Positions 9,079-17,078 of a stretch of 64,000 nt of DNA are shown piece by piece. Made by a program: the position numbers and the translations under genes. Each line of letters starts with the position of its first letter. Position 1 is the first letter of the stretch. This stretch comes from an uncultured beta proteobacterium (GTDB lineage: Bacteria > Pseudomonadota > Gammaproteobacteria > Burkholderiales > SG8-41): positions 24,686 to 88,685 of the forward strand of contig CAISJL010000185.1 of NCBI GenBank assembly GCA_903885665.1, read 5' to 3'. Below the pieces are notes generated by a model that did not search any database, had not been told where the DNA came from, and saw only the letters and a list, made by a program, of their open reading frames with translations.

Positions 9079-10173
9079 TTAAGGCATTGAATCTACAGTG
9101 ATTTTTGAATCTTTAATGAGCTTACGCCACGTCTGCAAGTCGCTTTTAATCATTTCTTGAAACCCTTCCGGCGAAGTGGTGGCAACTTCTAATCCAACCA
9201 CCTGAAAGCGTTACACAGTCTCTGGCATTTGCAACCACTTCGTCATGATCGGACCTAACTTTCGAATAATCGGCTTGGGTAATTTAGCAGGCCCTACCAA
9301 ACCCCACCATCCAGTATTGTAGTAACCGGGGATCGTTTCATTGATCGCTGGTAAGTCTGGCGCCCATTTAATGCGTTGGGTATGACCCACACCCAATACT
9401 TTCATACGCCCTGACTTCACATAGGGCTGCACGGTAAGCAATCCGGTAATCGTTAGATGAATAGTGCCGCTGATCAATTCGGCCAAAGACATCGAGCTGC
9501 CCTTATAAGGCACATGCACTAAATCTAAACCGGCCAAGGTCATTAACATCGCCCCACCAATATGATTGGGCGTACCAATACCTGGGGAGGAGAAGTTTAA
9601 TTTTCCGGGTTGCGATTTTGCCAAGGTGATGAACTCACGCACCGAATTGACGGGCAATTGGCTATTCACAATCAAACAATAGGGTACAAAAGTAGCTAGT
9701 CCAATCGGCGAGAAATCCACTAAGGGATCGTAGGGAATTTTGTTACCTAACAAAGCCGGCCCAGAGACCAAGCCCCCAATCGTGCCTAACATCAAGGTAT
9801 AGCCATCTGGGACAGCGCGCGCTGCAATCGCATGACCTAATGTCGCACCCGCGCCTGGGCGATGATCCATCACCACCGGCTGCCCCGTTGCCTCGGTAAT
9901 CGAGCGGCCAATTTCACGCGCAGTAAACTCGGTGCCTGCACCTGGCGGATAAGGCACAATCATACGAATAGGTTTCGTAGGATACTGTTGCGCTGCAGTC
10001 TGCGCCGCATTGCCATCCCGACTGCTGATGATCGATACCATGAGCAGTATGGATATGCCCAATGCCAATGATGCTATGGATGCTATGGATGCCATGGATG
10101 CTATGGATGCCATAACTGCCATGGATAACTTTGGACCACTCAACACCCTACACTGCCACTTATAGTCTGACAT
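9079..10173 (-). pseudogene. Bug/TctC solute receptor broken by an in-frame stop
   Basis: Typical tripartite tricarboxylate transporter receptor: a hydrophobic N-terminus, then YPTKPIRMIVPYPPGAGTE, GATLGHAIAARAVPDGYTL and VHVPYKGSS. Such proteins capture organic acids in the periplasm. Translation from 10173 (MSDYKW; GGAGG upstream) stops at a TAA at 9211-9213, after LQMPETV. The same frame then continues without interruption for 44 further codons that look exactly like the missing family C-terminus (RFQVVGLEVATT to DSKITVDSMP) and ends at a stop at 9079-9081. A single codon change therefore removes the last ~12 percent. It could be a true pseudogene, a sequencing error or a tolerated truncation. 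Confidence 0.8.
10070..10114 (-). repeat. Five 9-bp units in the Bug signal-peptide region
   Basis: The unit GATGCTATG/GATGCCATG occurs five times in a row. On the coding (minus) strand it encodes repeated Ala-Ser-Ile/Met triplets just before the hydrophobic core of the receptor's export signal. It keeps the reading frame. Confidence 0.85.
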
Positions 10174-10337
10174 GATTTGCTGCCCTCCCCCGGTTGGTGA
10201 ATACCTCAACGCGCAGACAGCCATACATGCAACATCTGCACTGGCCGTCCGTGCGTCAGCCTATACACATCCAAACCATTTAACTCAACACATACAACAC
10301 CGAACTTATGAGCGGTTTTTTTAAGTGTTATCGTTTT

Positions 10338-10390
10338 TTTTATTGTTATTGTTATTGTTATTGTTATTTTTTATTTTTTATTTTTTATTA
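10338..10390. repeat. AT-rich simple repeats (TTATTG, then TTTTTTA)
   Basis: Four or more copies of the hexamer TTATTG run directly into several copies of a T6A heptamer. The block lies in the ~220-base gap between the Bug receptor and the ThDP enzyme, both on the minus strand. It is therefore downstream of the enzyme and in the upstream region of the receptor. No other feature is visible in this gap. Confidence 0.8.
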
Positions 10391-10448
10391 TGAGTAGCGA
10401 CCAATACTACCACTGCAGCTGCCTCACTAGCACTACAACCTTATATTG

Positions 10449-11996
10449 CTACGCTTGAATCATTAACTCAATTAAAAACGGCCCACGACGCCGACATGCA
10501 GCCGAGAATACATCAGCGAAGCCCTCTAGGGTGTCGACTCTAACCCCTTCAACACCCATGCCTGCCGCTAGTTTTACCCAATTTAATTCCGGCCTAGCCA
10601 AATCAAACAACGCTTTAGACGCATGGCCAGGTTGCGCACCAACAGCCACCAATTCACCTTGCAAAATTTTATAGACCCGATTAGCAAATATAATGTTCAC
10701 CACATTGAGTTGTTCGCGCGCCTGCGTCCACAACGCTTGCAACGGATACATGCCCGCACCATCGGCTTGCAAACACACGACCTGGCGATCTGGGCAAGCC
10801 ACTGCAGCACCCGCCGCACAAGGCAAGCCATGACCGATGGAGCCGCCAGTTAATTGCAACCAATCATGCGGCTGAGCGTTATAGGTTTGTGCGAACAAGG
10901 GGCGACCTGATGTCACCGCATCCTCGGCCACAATCGCCTGCTCTGGCATCAATGCAGCGAGCGTCGTACCAAACGCCTCAGGCGAGAATCGACCGCGCAC
11001 AATTTGTGGCGCTTCACCAATCACTGGCACAGTGACCGTTTTGGGCGCACCTAAGGATTCTGCCAATTGAGTTAATGCTAACACCTCATCAACAGCACCT
11101 TCTGCTAAGACATGAATCTGCGCATTGGCAGGTGCGGTCAAACTAGGACGACCGGGGTAGGCAAAAAATTGTGTTGGTGGTTTTGCGCCAACCAAAATCA
11201 CATGCTGCACATCAGCCAATACACTCAAGGCCGCATCTAAAGCGTAGGGCAAGCGATTGACTGGCACCCGACCGCGACCACGCGCCATACGAGGCACTTG
11301 ATTGGTGGTCAGTAAACGTGCACCCGTATGTTGTGCAACCCGTTGCGCAGCCAGCAAACCCGCTTCGGTGAGCGCGCGGCCCGACATCAACAACACGCTG
11401 ACTTCACGCCGCTGCAATACCGCAGCCACCGCCGCCACCACTGGTGCATCGGCGGCGCGCGGCGCAGGGATGGGCAGGGGCTTAGCCACCACACCACCCT
11501 CATTCCAACTAGCATCCGCCGGTAGAATTAAGGTTGAAATATGGCCAGGCGCACTACGCGCTTGCTGCACTGCTAGCGCTGCATCTGCACCCACAGCGGC
11601 AGATTCTGGGGTGGTGCGGACCCAATTGGAAACCGTATGTGCCATCCCCTCAATATCGGTAGTCAGCGGCGCGTCATAGGCCACATGGTATGTTGCGTGA
11701 TCTCCGACAATATTCACCATCGGAGTCTTAGCACGTCGTGCGTTATGAATATTCGACATCCCATTAGCAAAACCGGGGCCGCAATGCAAAAGGGTTGCTG
11801 CGGGCTTCTCAGCCATACGCCCATAGCCATCGGCACAACCAGTGACTACAGTCTCCGCCATACCCAATACACAACGCATCTCTTCAACTTTATCGAGCGC
11901 CGCCACAAAATGCATCTCTGAGGTGCCTGGGTTAGCAAAGCAAGTATCCACCCCAGACTCGACCAATGTCCTGACTAAACTCTCTGCACCATTCAT
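10449..11996 (-). CDS. Thiamine-diphosphate enzyme, acetolactate synthase large-subunit-like
   Basis: A 515-residue protein with the three-domain layout of the IlvB/benzoylformate decarboxylase superfamily. The PYR domain has NPGTSEMHF and the catalytic Glu48 (GMAETVV). A central Rossmann-like domain follows. The PP domain has the ThDP/Mg motif (QADGAGMY, with the closing Asn in FANRVYKIL). It lacks an obvious regulatory partner and is shorter than IlvB (~560), so true acetolactate synthase activity is doubtful. Decarboxylation or ligation of another 2-keto acid is equally likely. It begins at ATG 11994-11996 and stands alone on the minus strand. The upstream 180 bases show no clear promoter. 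Confidence 0.85.
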   Translation of the reverse strand: MNGAESLVRTLVESGVDTCFANPGTSEMHFVAALDKVEEMRCVLGMAETVVTGCADGYGRMAEKPAATLLHCGPGFANGMSNIHNARRAKTPMVNIVGDHATYHVAYDAPLTTDIEGMAHTVSNWVRTTPESAAVGADAALAVQQARSAPGHISTLILPADASWNEGGVVAKPLPIPAPRAADAPVVAAVAAVLQRREVSVLLMSGRALTEAGLLAAQRVAQHTGARLLTTNQVPRMARGRGRVPVNRLPYALDAALSVLADVQHVILVGAKPPTQFFAYPGRPSLTAPANAQIHVLAEGAVDEVLALTQLAESLGAPKTVTVPVIGEAPQIVRGRFSPEAFGTTLAALMPEQAIVAEDAVTSGRPLFAQTYNAQPHDWLQLTGGSIGHGLPCAAGAAVACPDRQVVCLQADGAGMYPLQALWTQAREQLNVVNIIFANRVYKILQGELVAVGAQPGHASKALFDLARPELNWVKLAAGMGVEGVRVDTLEGFADVFSAACRRRGPFLIELMIQA

Positions 11997-12174
11997 GAAG
12001 GCGCCTCCAATGGGTTTAAAGCAGATTAAACTGAAACGGTTGGCATCGGCTTGATTCGCCGTATTTGATGGAATTGATTATAGAGGGCTGCCACGATTTG
12101 TGCTGTCCGGAGTCCACAACTAGGCCATTAATCAAATACCACAAGGGCACTAAATTGGTACAGCGCAAACCAAA

Positions 12175-12576
12175 CTAAGACTCACGCCAACGCACCAATT
12201 GGCGGCGGTCGCGCTTGGTCGGACGGCCTGAGCGCGCCATTGCTGGCTCGATCACACTGCGCCGCAATAGCGCTTGCGCTGTGCGCGCCTCAGCACTTGC
12301 AGGATCTTCATCATATAAGGTGCGTGCAATCGGGGCTGCACTGCGCTGCTCTGAGAGTGCGGCAATTTGAATCTGCCACGTTGCGTTGCCGATTTGAATG
12401 GCTAGTCGATCGCCAACGCGCACACCCTTGGCTGGCTTGACGCGCTCCGCATTCCATTTCACATGGCCTGCGTCAACTGCTTGCTGAGCGAGAGCGCGCG
12501 TTTTAAAAAACCGCGCCGCCCACAACCATTTATCGATACGTTGTGTTTCAAGATTAGTTTTCAATAACCCCTTCAC
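12175..12576 (-). CDS. hslR: Ribosome-associated heat shock protein Hsp15 (S4 domain)
   Basis: An S4 RNA-binding domain (RIDKWLWAARFFKTRALAQQAVDAG) is followed by a basic tail (GRPTKRDRRQLVRW), matching Hsp15 in length (~133 residues). The family binds free 50S subunits that carry a nascent chain after stalled translation. The open frame extends far upstream, but homologous residues begin just before RIDKW. The best start is GTG at 12574-12576, overlapping the stop of the preceding gene (GTGTGA), or TTG at 12562-12564. The overlap suggests translational coupling with the membrane protein gene. Confidence 0.85.
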   Translation of the reverse strand: MKGLLKTNLETQRIDKWLWAARFFKTRALAQQAVDAGHVKWNAERVKPAKGVRVGDRLAIQIGNATWQIQIAALSEQRSAAPIARTLYDEDPASAEARTAQALLRRSVIEPAMARSGRPTKRDRRQLVRWRES

Positions 12577-12998
12577 ACTCGCACATCCACCCAATGCTGG
12601 CCAATCGGTTTGTGCTCGAGCAGACGCAACCAGCCACGAACAATTCGATATAAGACCCACAACCCAGCGCCGTAGAGCACGAGAAGACCGGCGAAAAAAC
12701 CCACAATACTTAAGATCAATAACCAACCGACTACGGTGGCTAACACTGCTCGCCAAAAAGTCTGAATCTGCCACACAAAATGGGTCTCTAAATAAGTATC
12801 CCGCACGCAATCGCGCTTCCAGTAATTCAGAATCACTGCAACAATCGAAGGCCAACCAGTTAAAAATGCGGTCACAATCAACGCGCTACTCAAACCACTA
12901 ATCACACTCAAGGCATGGAGCGCATAAATTACATGGGTTAAGGTTACCCATTGTGGCTCAGGCAGTCGTTGTAAGGTCTCACCATCATAGTCAGCCAT
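12573..12998 (-). CDS. Small integral membrane protein of unknown function
   Basis: A 141-residue protein. About residues 20-50 and 80-120 form hydrophobic segments, giving three or four membrane helices separated by a polar loop (NYWKRDCVRDTYLETHF). The arrangement resembles the DUF4870-like small membrane proteins common beside housekeeping genes in Betaproteobacteria. No catalytic motif is visible. Its stop overlaps the likely GTG start of the Hsp15 gene. It begins 15 bases after the DUF2237 gene, so the three are probably co-transcribed. Confidence 0.75.
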   Translation of the reverse strand: MADYDGETLQRLPEPQWVTLTHVIYALHALSVISGLSSALIVTAFLTGWPSIVAVILNYWKRDCVRDTYLETHFVWQIQTFWRAVLATVVGWLLILSIVGFFAGLLVLYGAGLWVLYRIVRGWLRLLEHKPIGQHWVDVRV

Positions 12999-13013
12999 CA
13001 GATTATTCTAGCC

Positions 13014-13403
13014 TTAGGATAAATCTACAGCATGAGCCTTATACTCGGCCAGGCTAGCAAAAGCTAATGATCCCTCATGAGTGGCGGCTAACACCACCCG
13101 TGGCGCCATTCCAGCATCTAAGGCCTCACGCCAACGCGGCGCACACAAGCACCAACGGTCGCCAGGCTGAAGCCCCGGGAAACCAAACTCTGGCATGGGC
13201 GTCGACAAATCATTACCACGCGATTGACTATAGGCTAAAAAATCTGCAGTCATCACTGAACAAACCGTATGTACACCCATATCTTCAGGCGTAGTATGAC
13301 AACATCCGTCACGAAAAAAACCAGTCATTGGTTGCTCACTACAACTGGCTAGTGGCTCTCCCAACACATTTCGCGCATGTTCGCGCGGATCAAATCGTCG
13401 CAT
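13014..13403 (-). CDS. DUF2237 family protein
   Basis: A 129-residue protein covering the whole DUF2237 family: NVLGEPLASCS, TGFFRDGCC, PEDMGVHTVC, SRGNDLSTPMPEFGFPGL, GDRWCLCAPRW and VVLAATHE are all present. Several Cys (CC, C, CLC) and His residues are conserved, which suggests metal binding, but no activity is established. It is cytoplasmic. It heads the likely operon with the membrane protein and Hsp15. Confidence 0.9.
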   Translation of the reverse strand: MRRFDPREHARNVLGEPLASCSEQPMTGFFRDGCCHTTPEDMGVHTVCSVMTADFLAYSQSRGNDLSTPMPEFGFPGLQPGDRWCLCAPRWREALDAGMAPRVVLAATHEGSLAFASLAEYKAHAVDLS

Positions 13404-13509
13404 TTAAAACACCTCTTATTTATTTAGACACTCTATCAATAGAAACTCGATATGTAGATCTCACAGTCCATCAACGATCACTGCCGCACATCATGGCAAC
13501 ACACCCCAA

Positions 13510-15033
13510 CTAACCAGGTGTCGATTCAACCGCTGTCACATGACGGGCTTGGCGTAATTTAGCGCGTCCAGCGGCACGCTCTGGCCGCACACCAACACTC
13601 ATAAATGGCAGGCGGCCTTTGGCACCACTCGCCTCATAATCCGCACACACCGCGGCACTCACTAGCTCGGCCTCTATCCCCACTACCGTCGTTAAAAAAA
13701 TATATATAAATCCGCATAACTTCTCTAATGCAAATTGATGAGTCTTGCCAGTACACCCATACAGCCAATCACTAAACTGCATAAAGCGCTGATACGGTTG
13801 GGTCGCCAGGAGTAGCGGCAATGCGCGCGGAAAGCGACCCGAGTTACCCACCAAATCCCAGAAACGCGCAAAGCGCACCACGCGTTGCACGTCACTAAAA
13901 CTCATCACGTCCGTGCTCAAAATCACATAGGGCGGATCTGGGCTATAACGCATTGCATGATCGATAGTATGACGATCAATGGGCGCGCCGCGTAGCCGCT
14001 TCAGAATGCCCACCTGAATCTCGTGCGGTCTCAAATCATACAGTTGATCAAAACCCCGACCAAAACTAGCTAAGTCCTCACCCGGCAGACCGGCAATCAA
14101 ATCGACATGAATAAGCGCCGGCGAAGCCTCTCGCAACCAGCGCAAATTAGCCATGGCCAAATCATTATCCTGCTGTCGCGAAATACGTGCCTGCACGGCT
14201 ACATCCCACGTCTGAATACCGACTTCAAAGTGCAACGCTCCCTTTGGAAAACGCATGATGGCCGCTTTCAGCTTATCAGGCAGGTGGTCTGGGATTAACT
14301 CAAAATGCACAAATAAATCAGCAGACATGCGCGCCAGAAAAAACTCCAGAATCGCCAAGCTCGTATTGATTTTTAAATTAAAAGTACGATCAACAAACCG
14401 AAAATGCCGAGCGCCACGCTGATATAACGCTTCGAGTTGGGCTAAAAACTGCGGCAACTCAAACGGCCACGCGGTTTTATCTAGGGCCGATAAACAAAAC
14501 TCACATTTAAACGGACAACCGCGTGAGGCCTCGACATAAATAAACCGCCGAGTAATATCCTCCTCGGTGTATTCGTAATAGGGCGCAATAATATCCTTGA
14601 GAGGGGCTTGCACGCCTTTGATCACATGAGGAGCTGACCGCACCCCAGACAACAGCTCAGCGCACAACTGCGAGAAGCTCACCTCTCCCCAACCTGTAAT
14701 CACATAATCAGCCAAGCTACAGATCCGTTGCGCTTCGCACTCATAACTAACCTCGGGGCCGCCCACAATAATCACAATCTGCGGTGCAATCTGTTTGAGT
14801 ATGGCCACTAGCCGCGTGGTCTCCTCCACATTCCAGATATACACGCCAAAGCCAATAATTGTTGGTGCTTGGGCTAACAAGCGTTCTGCCATATCAGCTG
14901 GCCTATCGCCTAAAATAAACTCCATCAACTGGGTTTGATCGTGTAAATCCCCCATATTGGCGCGTAAATAGCGTAAACCCAGGGCGGCATGCACGTAGCG
15001 GGCGTTAATTGTGCTTAAAATAATCGTCGACAT
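13510..15033 (-). CDS. B12-binding domain radical SAM protein (DUF4080 type)
   Basis: A 507-residue protein with an N-terminal cobalamin-binding Rossmann domain (about residues 1-140, with GGPEVSYE). The radical SAM domain carries the [4Fe-4S] cysteines Cys173, Cys177 and Cys180 (SRGCPFKCEFC). A DUF4080-like C-terminus follows. The domain order is that of class B radical SAM methylases and related enzymes. The substrate is not known; this group is widespread and often annotated only by domain. The last ~40 residues are basic. It is transcribed divergently from the Gly/Met-rich protein gene. Confidence 0.9.
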   Translation of the reverse strand: MSTIILSTINARYVHAALGLRYLRANMGDLHDQTQLMEFILGDRPADMAERLLAQAPTIIGFGVYIWNVEETTRLVAILKQIAPQIVIIVGGPEVSYECEAQRICSLADYVITGWGEVSFSQLCAELLSGVRSAPHVIKGVQAPLKDIIAPYYEYTEEDITRRFIYVEASRGCPFKCEFCLSALDKTAWPFELPQFLAQLEALYQRGARHFRFVDRTFNLKINTSLAILEFFLARMSADLFVHFELIPDHLPDKLKAAIMRFPKGALHFEVGIQTWDVAVQARISRQQDNDLAMANLRWLREASPALIHVDLIAGLPGEDLASFGRGFDQLYDLRPHEIQVGILKRLRGAPIDRHTIDHAMRYSPDPPYVILSTDVMSFSDVQRVVRFARFWDLVGNSGRFPRALPLLLATQPYQRFMQFSDWLYGCTGKTHQFALEKLCGFIYIFLTTVVGIEAELVSAAVCADYEASGAKGRLPFMSVGVRPERAAGRAKLRQARHVTAVESTPG

Positions 15034-15118
15034 GCATTTATTATCGCATTCAGCGCACCCAGCATCACGGCTTTTTGATACCCTCTCGTTTTTCTAATTT
15101 TTCTTGGAGCGTAAGACC

Positions 15119-15529
15119 ATGTCTCAAAGACCTGAAGAAGCCCTGAATAATGCCAAAATGGATGTCGATGCCTTGTATCGTGAGGATATGATCACTGATC
15201 GTAAGGTAGGCTCGTTACGCCGACTCACGCCGATCAAGAGCGATGGCAGCGACGACGCTGGTCGACCGGTGCTCTACGTGGGCGAAGCACAAATCATGAC
15301 CAATGCCGGCCCCCTGCCGATTAATTTTGATATTGAAGCCGCCAACCTAACCGAGGCCGTCGACAAATTTGGAGAAGCTGCCAAGGCCGCAGTCGATCGC
15401 ACCGTGCGCGAACTACAAGACCTACGGCGCCAAGCATCCTCCTCGATTGTGGTGCCCCAAGGTGGCATGGGTGGCATGGGTGGTGTGGGCGGATTGGGCG
15501 GCCCCGGCGGCAAGATCCAATTACCCTAA
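15119..15529 (+). CDS. Conserved-looking cytoplasmic protein with Gly/Met-rich tail
   Basis: A 136-residue protein of unrecognised family. The start at ATG 15119 follows a GGAG ribosome site by about 10 bases. Residues 1-105 look folded and acidic (an all-beta stretch RPVLYVGEAQIMTNAGPLP, then a helix rich in Ala/Glu). The tail is GG(M/V/L/P)GG repeats encoded by 9-bp units, then KIQLP. There is no signal peptide or membrane helix. Its stop shares one base with the start of the Nudix-like gene (TAATG), so the two are translationally coupled and probably work together. Confidence 0.75.
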   Translation: MSQRPEEALNNAKMDVDALYREDMITDRKVGSLRRLTPIKSDGSDDAGRPVLYVGEAQIMTNAGPLPINFDIEAANLTEAVDKFGEAAKAAVDRTVRELQDLRRQASSSIVVPQGGMGGMGGVGGLGGPGGKIQLP

Positions 15530-15954
15530 TGACGCCACGCTTCGCAGGAACTGTAGTGGCTCGCCGCAGCAAGGGGGAGTGGCGTCTACTGGTATTACGC
15601 CGGGCCAAGACATGGGATTTTGTCACAGGCAACAGTGCCGCTGATGCTGACGAACTCGAAATTGCCAAAACCATCACTCAGCACAGCACGGGCATCGAAG
15701 ATCTGCAATTCGACTTCGGTGAGTCCTTCAAAGAAACCATTGCGTATGGCCACGGCACGGTCACTCGCTACTTCTTAGCCACAACCCACACCAGCACGGT
15801 CGATTTGGCCATTGTTCACCCTGAAGGCAGCCTGACCCATGACGAATGGCGCTGGGTCACCTGTGACGAAGCCGAGGATGTCCTACCGCCCAGACTCACC
15901 CACATCCTCGAATGGGCGCGCGACAAGCTGGAGAGCAGCGAAACCCGCCACTAA
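15529..15954 (+). CDS. Nudix-fold protein with a degenerate Nudix box
   Basis: The 141-residue sequence follows Nudix hydrolases: an N-terminal beta strand (AGTVVARR), RLLVLRRAKTWDFVTG in place of the usual PKG lead-in, and a late WRWVTCDEAEDVLPP. The Nudix helix itself (consensus GX5EX7REUXEEXGU) reads as G-NSAADADELEIAKTITQHSTG-I. The REXXEE residues that bind the catalytic metal are missing (KTITQH). It may be a ligand-binding or structural relative, or hydrolyse by another arrangement. It is coupled to the upstream Gly/Met-rich protein gene by a one-base overlap. Confidence 0.7.
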   Translation: MTPRFAGTVVARRSKGEWRLLVLRRAKTWDFVTGNSAADADELEIAKTITQHSTGIEDLQFDFGESFKETIAYGHGTVTRYFLATTHTSTVDLAIVHPEGSLTHDEWRWVTCDEAEDVLPPRLTHILEWARDKLESSETRH

Positions 15955-16010
15955 AGGCTAGGTGACGCGTCCACCATCATTTTTAAAAAATAAATAAAAT
16001 CAAATAGTTA

Positions 16011-16116
16011 CCGATTTTTATCGGATCCCGCCTAGGGATCCACGAAGCCCCTAACCGTGGCCTCGGGGTCTGGTAAACTCCACCATGACCCTGGCAAGCA
16101 TGTCGCACTCAGCGAC
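16011..16116 (+). ncRNA. Candidate structured leader: a run of consecutive hairpins
   Basis: Within 106 bases, perfect stems follow one another: 16011-16024 (CCGAT/ATCGG), 16023-16041 (GGATCCC/GGGATCC), 16040-16060 (CCACG/CGTGG), 16066-16091 (GGGTC/GACCC) and 16102-16116 (GTCGC/GCGAC). An alternative pairing of CCCC (48-51) with GGGG (65-68) would compete with the third and fourth. It lies upstream of the NIPSNAP gene. This may be a regulatory leader or small RNA; it matches no RNA family I recognise. The upstream T-rich stem could instead end the Nudix transcript. Confidence 0.35.
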
Positions 16117-16172
16117 GGGCTCCAAGGCCTGACCAATGCACTATGCACTATTTAATATTCAATATTCACTCT

Positions 16173-16198
16173 GCTTAGCTAAGCGCTGATTAATCAGC
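16173..16198. promoter_or_regulatory. Two abutting perfect palindromes (operator candidate)
   Basis: GCTTAGCTAAGC (16173-16184) is directly followed by GCTGATTAATCAGC (16185-16198), two perfect dyads of 12 and 14 bp. They are 71 bases before the NIPSNAP start, in an otherwise gene-free 314-base gap. This is the form expected of a binding site for a dimeric repressor. No regulator gene is adjacent. Confidence 0.5.
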
Positions 16199-16268
16199 CT
16201 TACTCATCCAGATGCACTGATTGAGCATGACCAACCCAGCGATTACCAAACTATCCCAGGAGGATGCC

Positions 16269-16907
16269 ATGATCTACGAAGTACGCACTTACGATATCAA
16301 ACCCAAATCACTTGCTGAAGTTGAAAAACGGTTTGGCGAAGCCTATGAGCATCGCAAAAAAATCTCCCCGCTCGCTGCCTTCTGGCACACCGAGATCGGC
16401 CCACTCAATCAAATTATTCACGTCTGGCCTTATGCCAATATGGCTGAGCGTGACCGTTGCCGTGCCGAGGCCGTTGCCAGTGGTCACTGGCCACCGAAGA
16501 TTGGTGAATTCATACTTAATATGCGTACCGAAATTTGCTTGCCGTTTGATTGCTCACCCAACATGCAACCGACCACAATGGGTCCGTTCTTTGAAATGCG
16601 CACCTACACCTTTGCACCCGGCGAACTACCTAAGCTGATGGCGGCTTGGAATAAAGCCGTACCAGATCGAGTTAAATTCAGCCCGCTCGCAGCGCTCTGG
16701 TATACCGAAGTCGGCAGCGTAAATCGCTTCACCCATATTTGGGGTTACCCTACACTGGATGCACGTAATGCCGCGCGCGAAAAAGCCGCTGCTGCCGGCG
16801 TCTGGCCACCCTCCGCAGTCGCTAAAAAAGAAGGTATCCCTGACGCCGTTCTAGTTGCTCAAGAAAATAAAATTGTAGTGCCTTCAGCATTCTCGCCCTT
16901 GCAGTAA
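16269..16907 (+). CDS. NIPSNAP family protein, two tandem domains
   Basis: A 212-residue protein with two copies of the NIPSNAP ferredoxin-like fold. Both repeats have the same order of motifs: first (I)YEVRTYDIKP, SPLAAFWHTEIG and HVWPY, residues 1-100; second FEMRTYTFAP, SPLAALWYTEVG and HIWGY, about 113-205. The start at 16269 has an exact AGGAGG site 5 bases upstream. Bacterial members are small soluble proteins of unproven function, often near catabolic genes. A strong hairpin after the gene separates it from the dehydrogenase downstream. Confidence 0.9.
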   Translation: MIYEVRTYDIKPKSLAEVEKRFGEAYEHRKKISPLAAFWHTEIGPLNQIIHVWPYANMAERDRCRAEAVASGHWPPKIGEFILNMRTEICLPFDCSPNMQPTTMGPFFEMRTYTFAPGELPKLMAAWNKAVPDRVKFSPLAALWYTEVGSVNRFTHIWGYPTLDARNAAREKAAAAGVWPPSAVAKKEGIPDAVLVAQENKIVVPSAFSPLQ

Positions 16908-16991
16908 AGTCAAACAGAACAGACACGCTGTTTGCGTTTTAGTTGAATGTTTTCTTAGCCTGATTTTATTGCATCAAAATAGCGCTAACAC

Positions 16992-17030
16992 AAGCCTCTA
17001 CGCGCGCCGATTGGGCGTGCGCAGAGGCTT
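16992..17030 (+). terminator. Strong hairpin after the NIPSNAP gene
   Basis: AAGCCTCT...AGAGGCTT pairs around an inner GC-rich arm (CGCGCGCC with GGGCGTGCG), giving a ~17-bp stem with one mismatch and a GATT-type loop. It lies between the NIPSNAP and dehydrogenase genes. Only a short T run follows (CTTTAG), so termination may be partial, or it may act as an RNA-stability element. Confidence 0.6.
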
Positions 17031-17078
17031 TAGCTCTAGCATGCCAATAACCGCAGTCGACATGAAGAGGATATGGAT

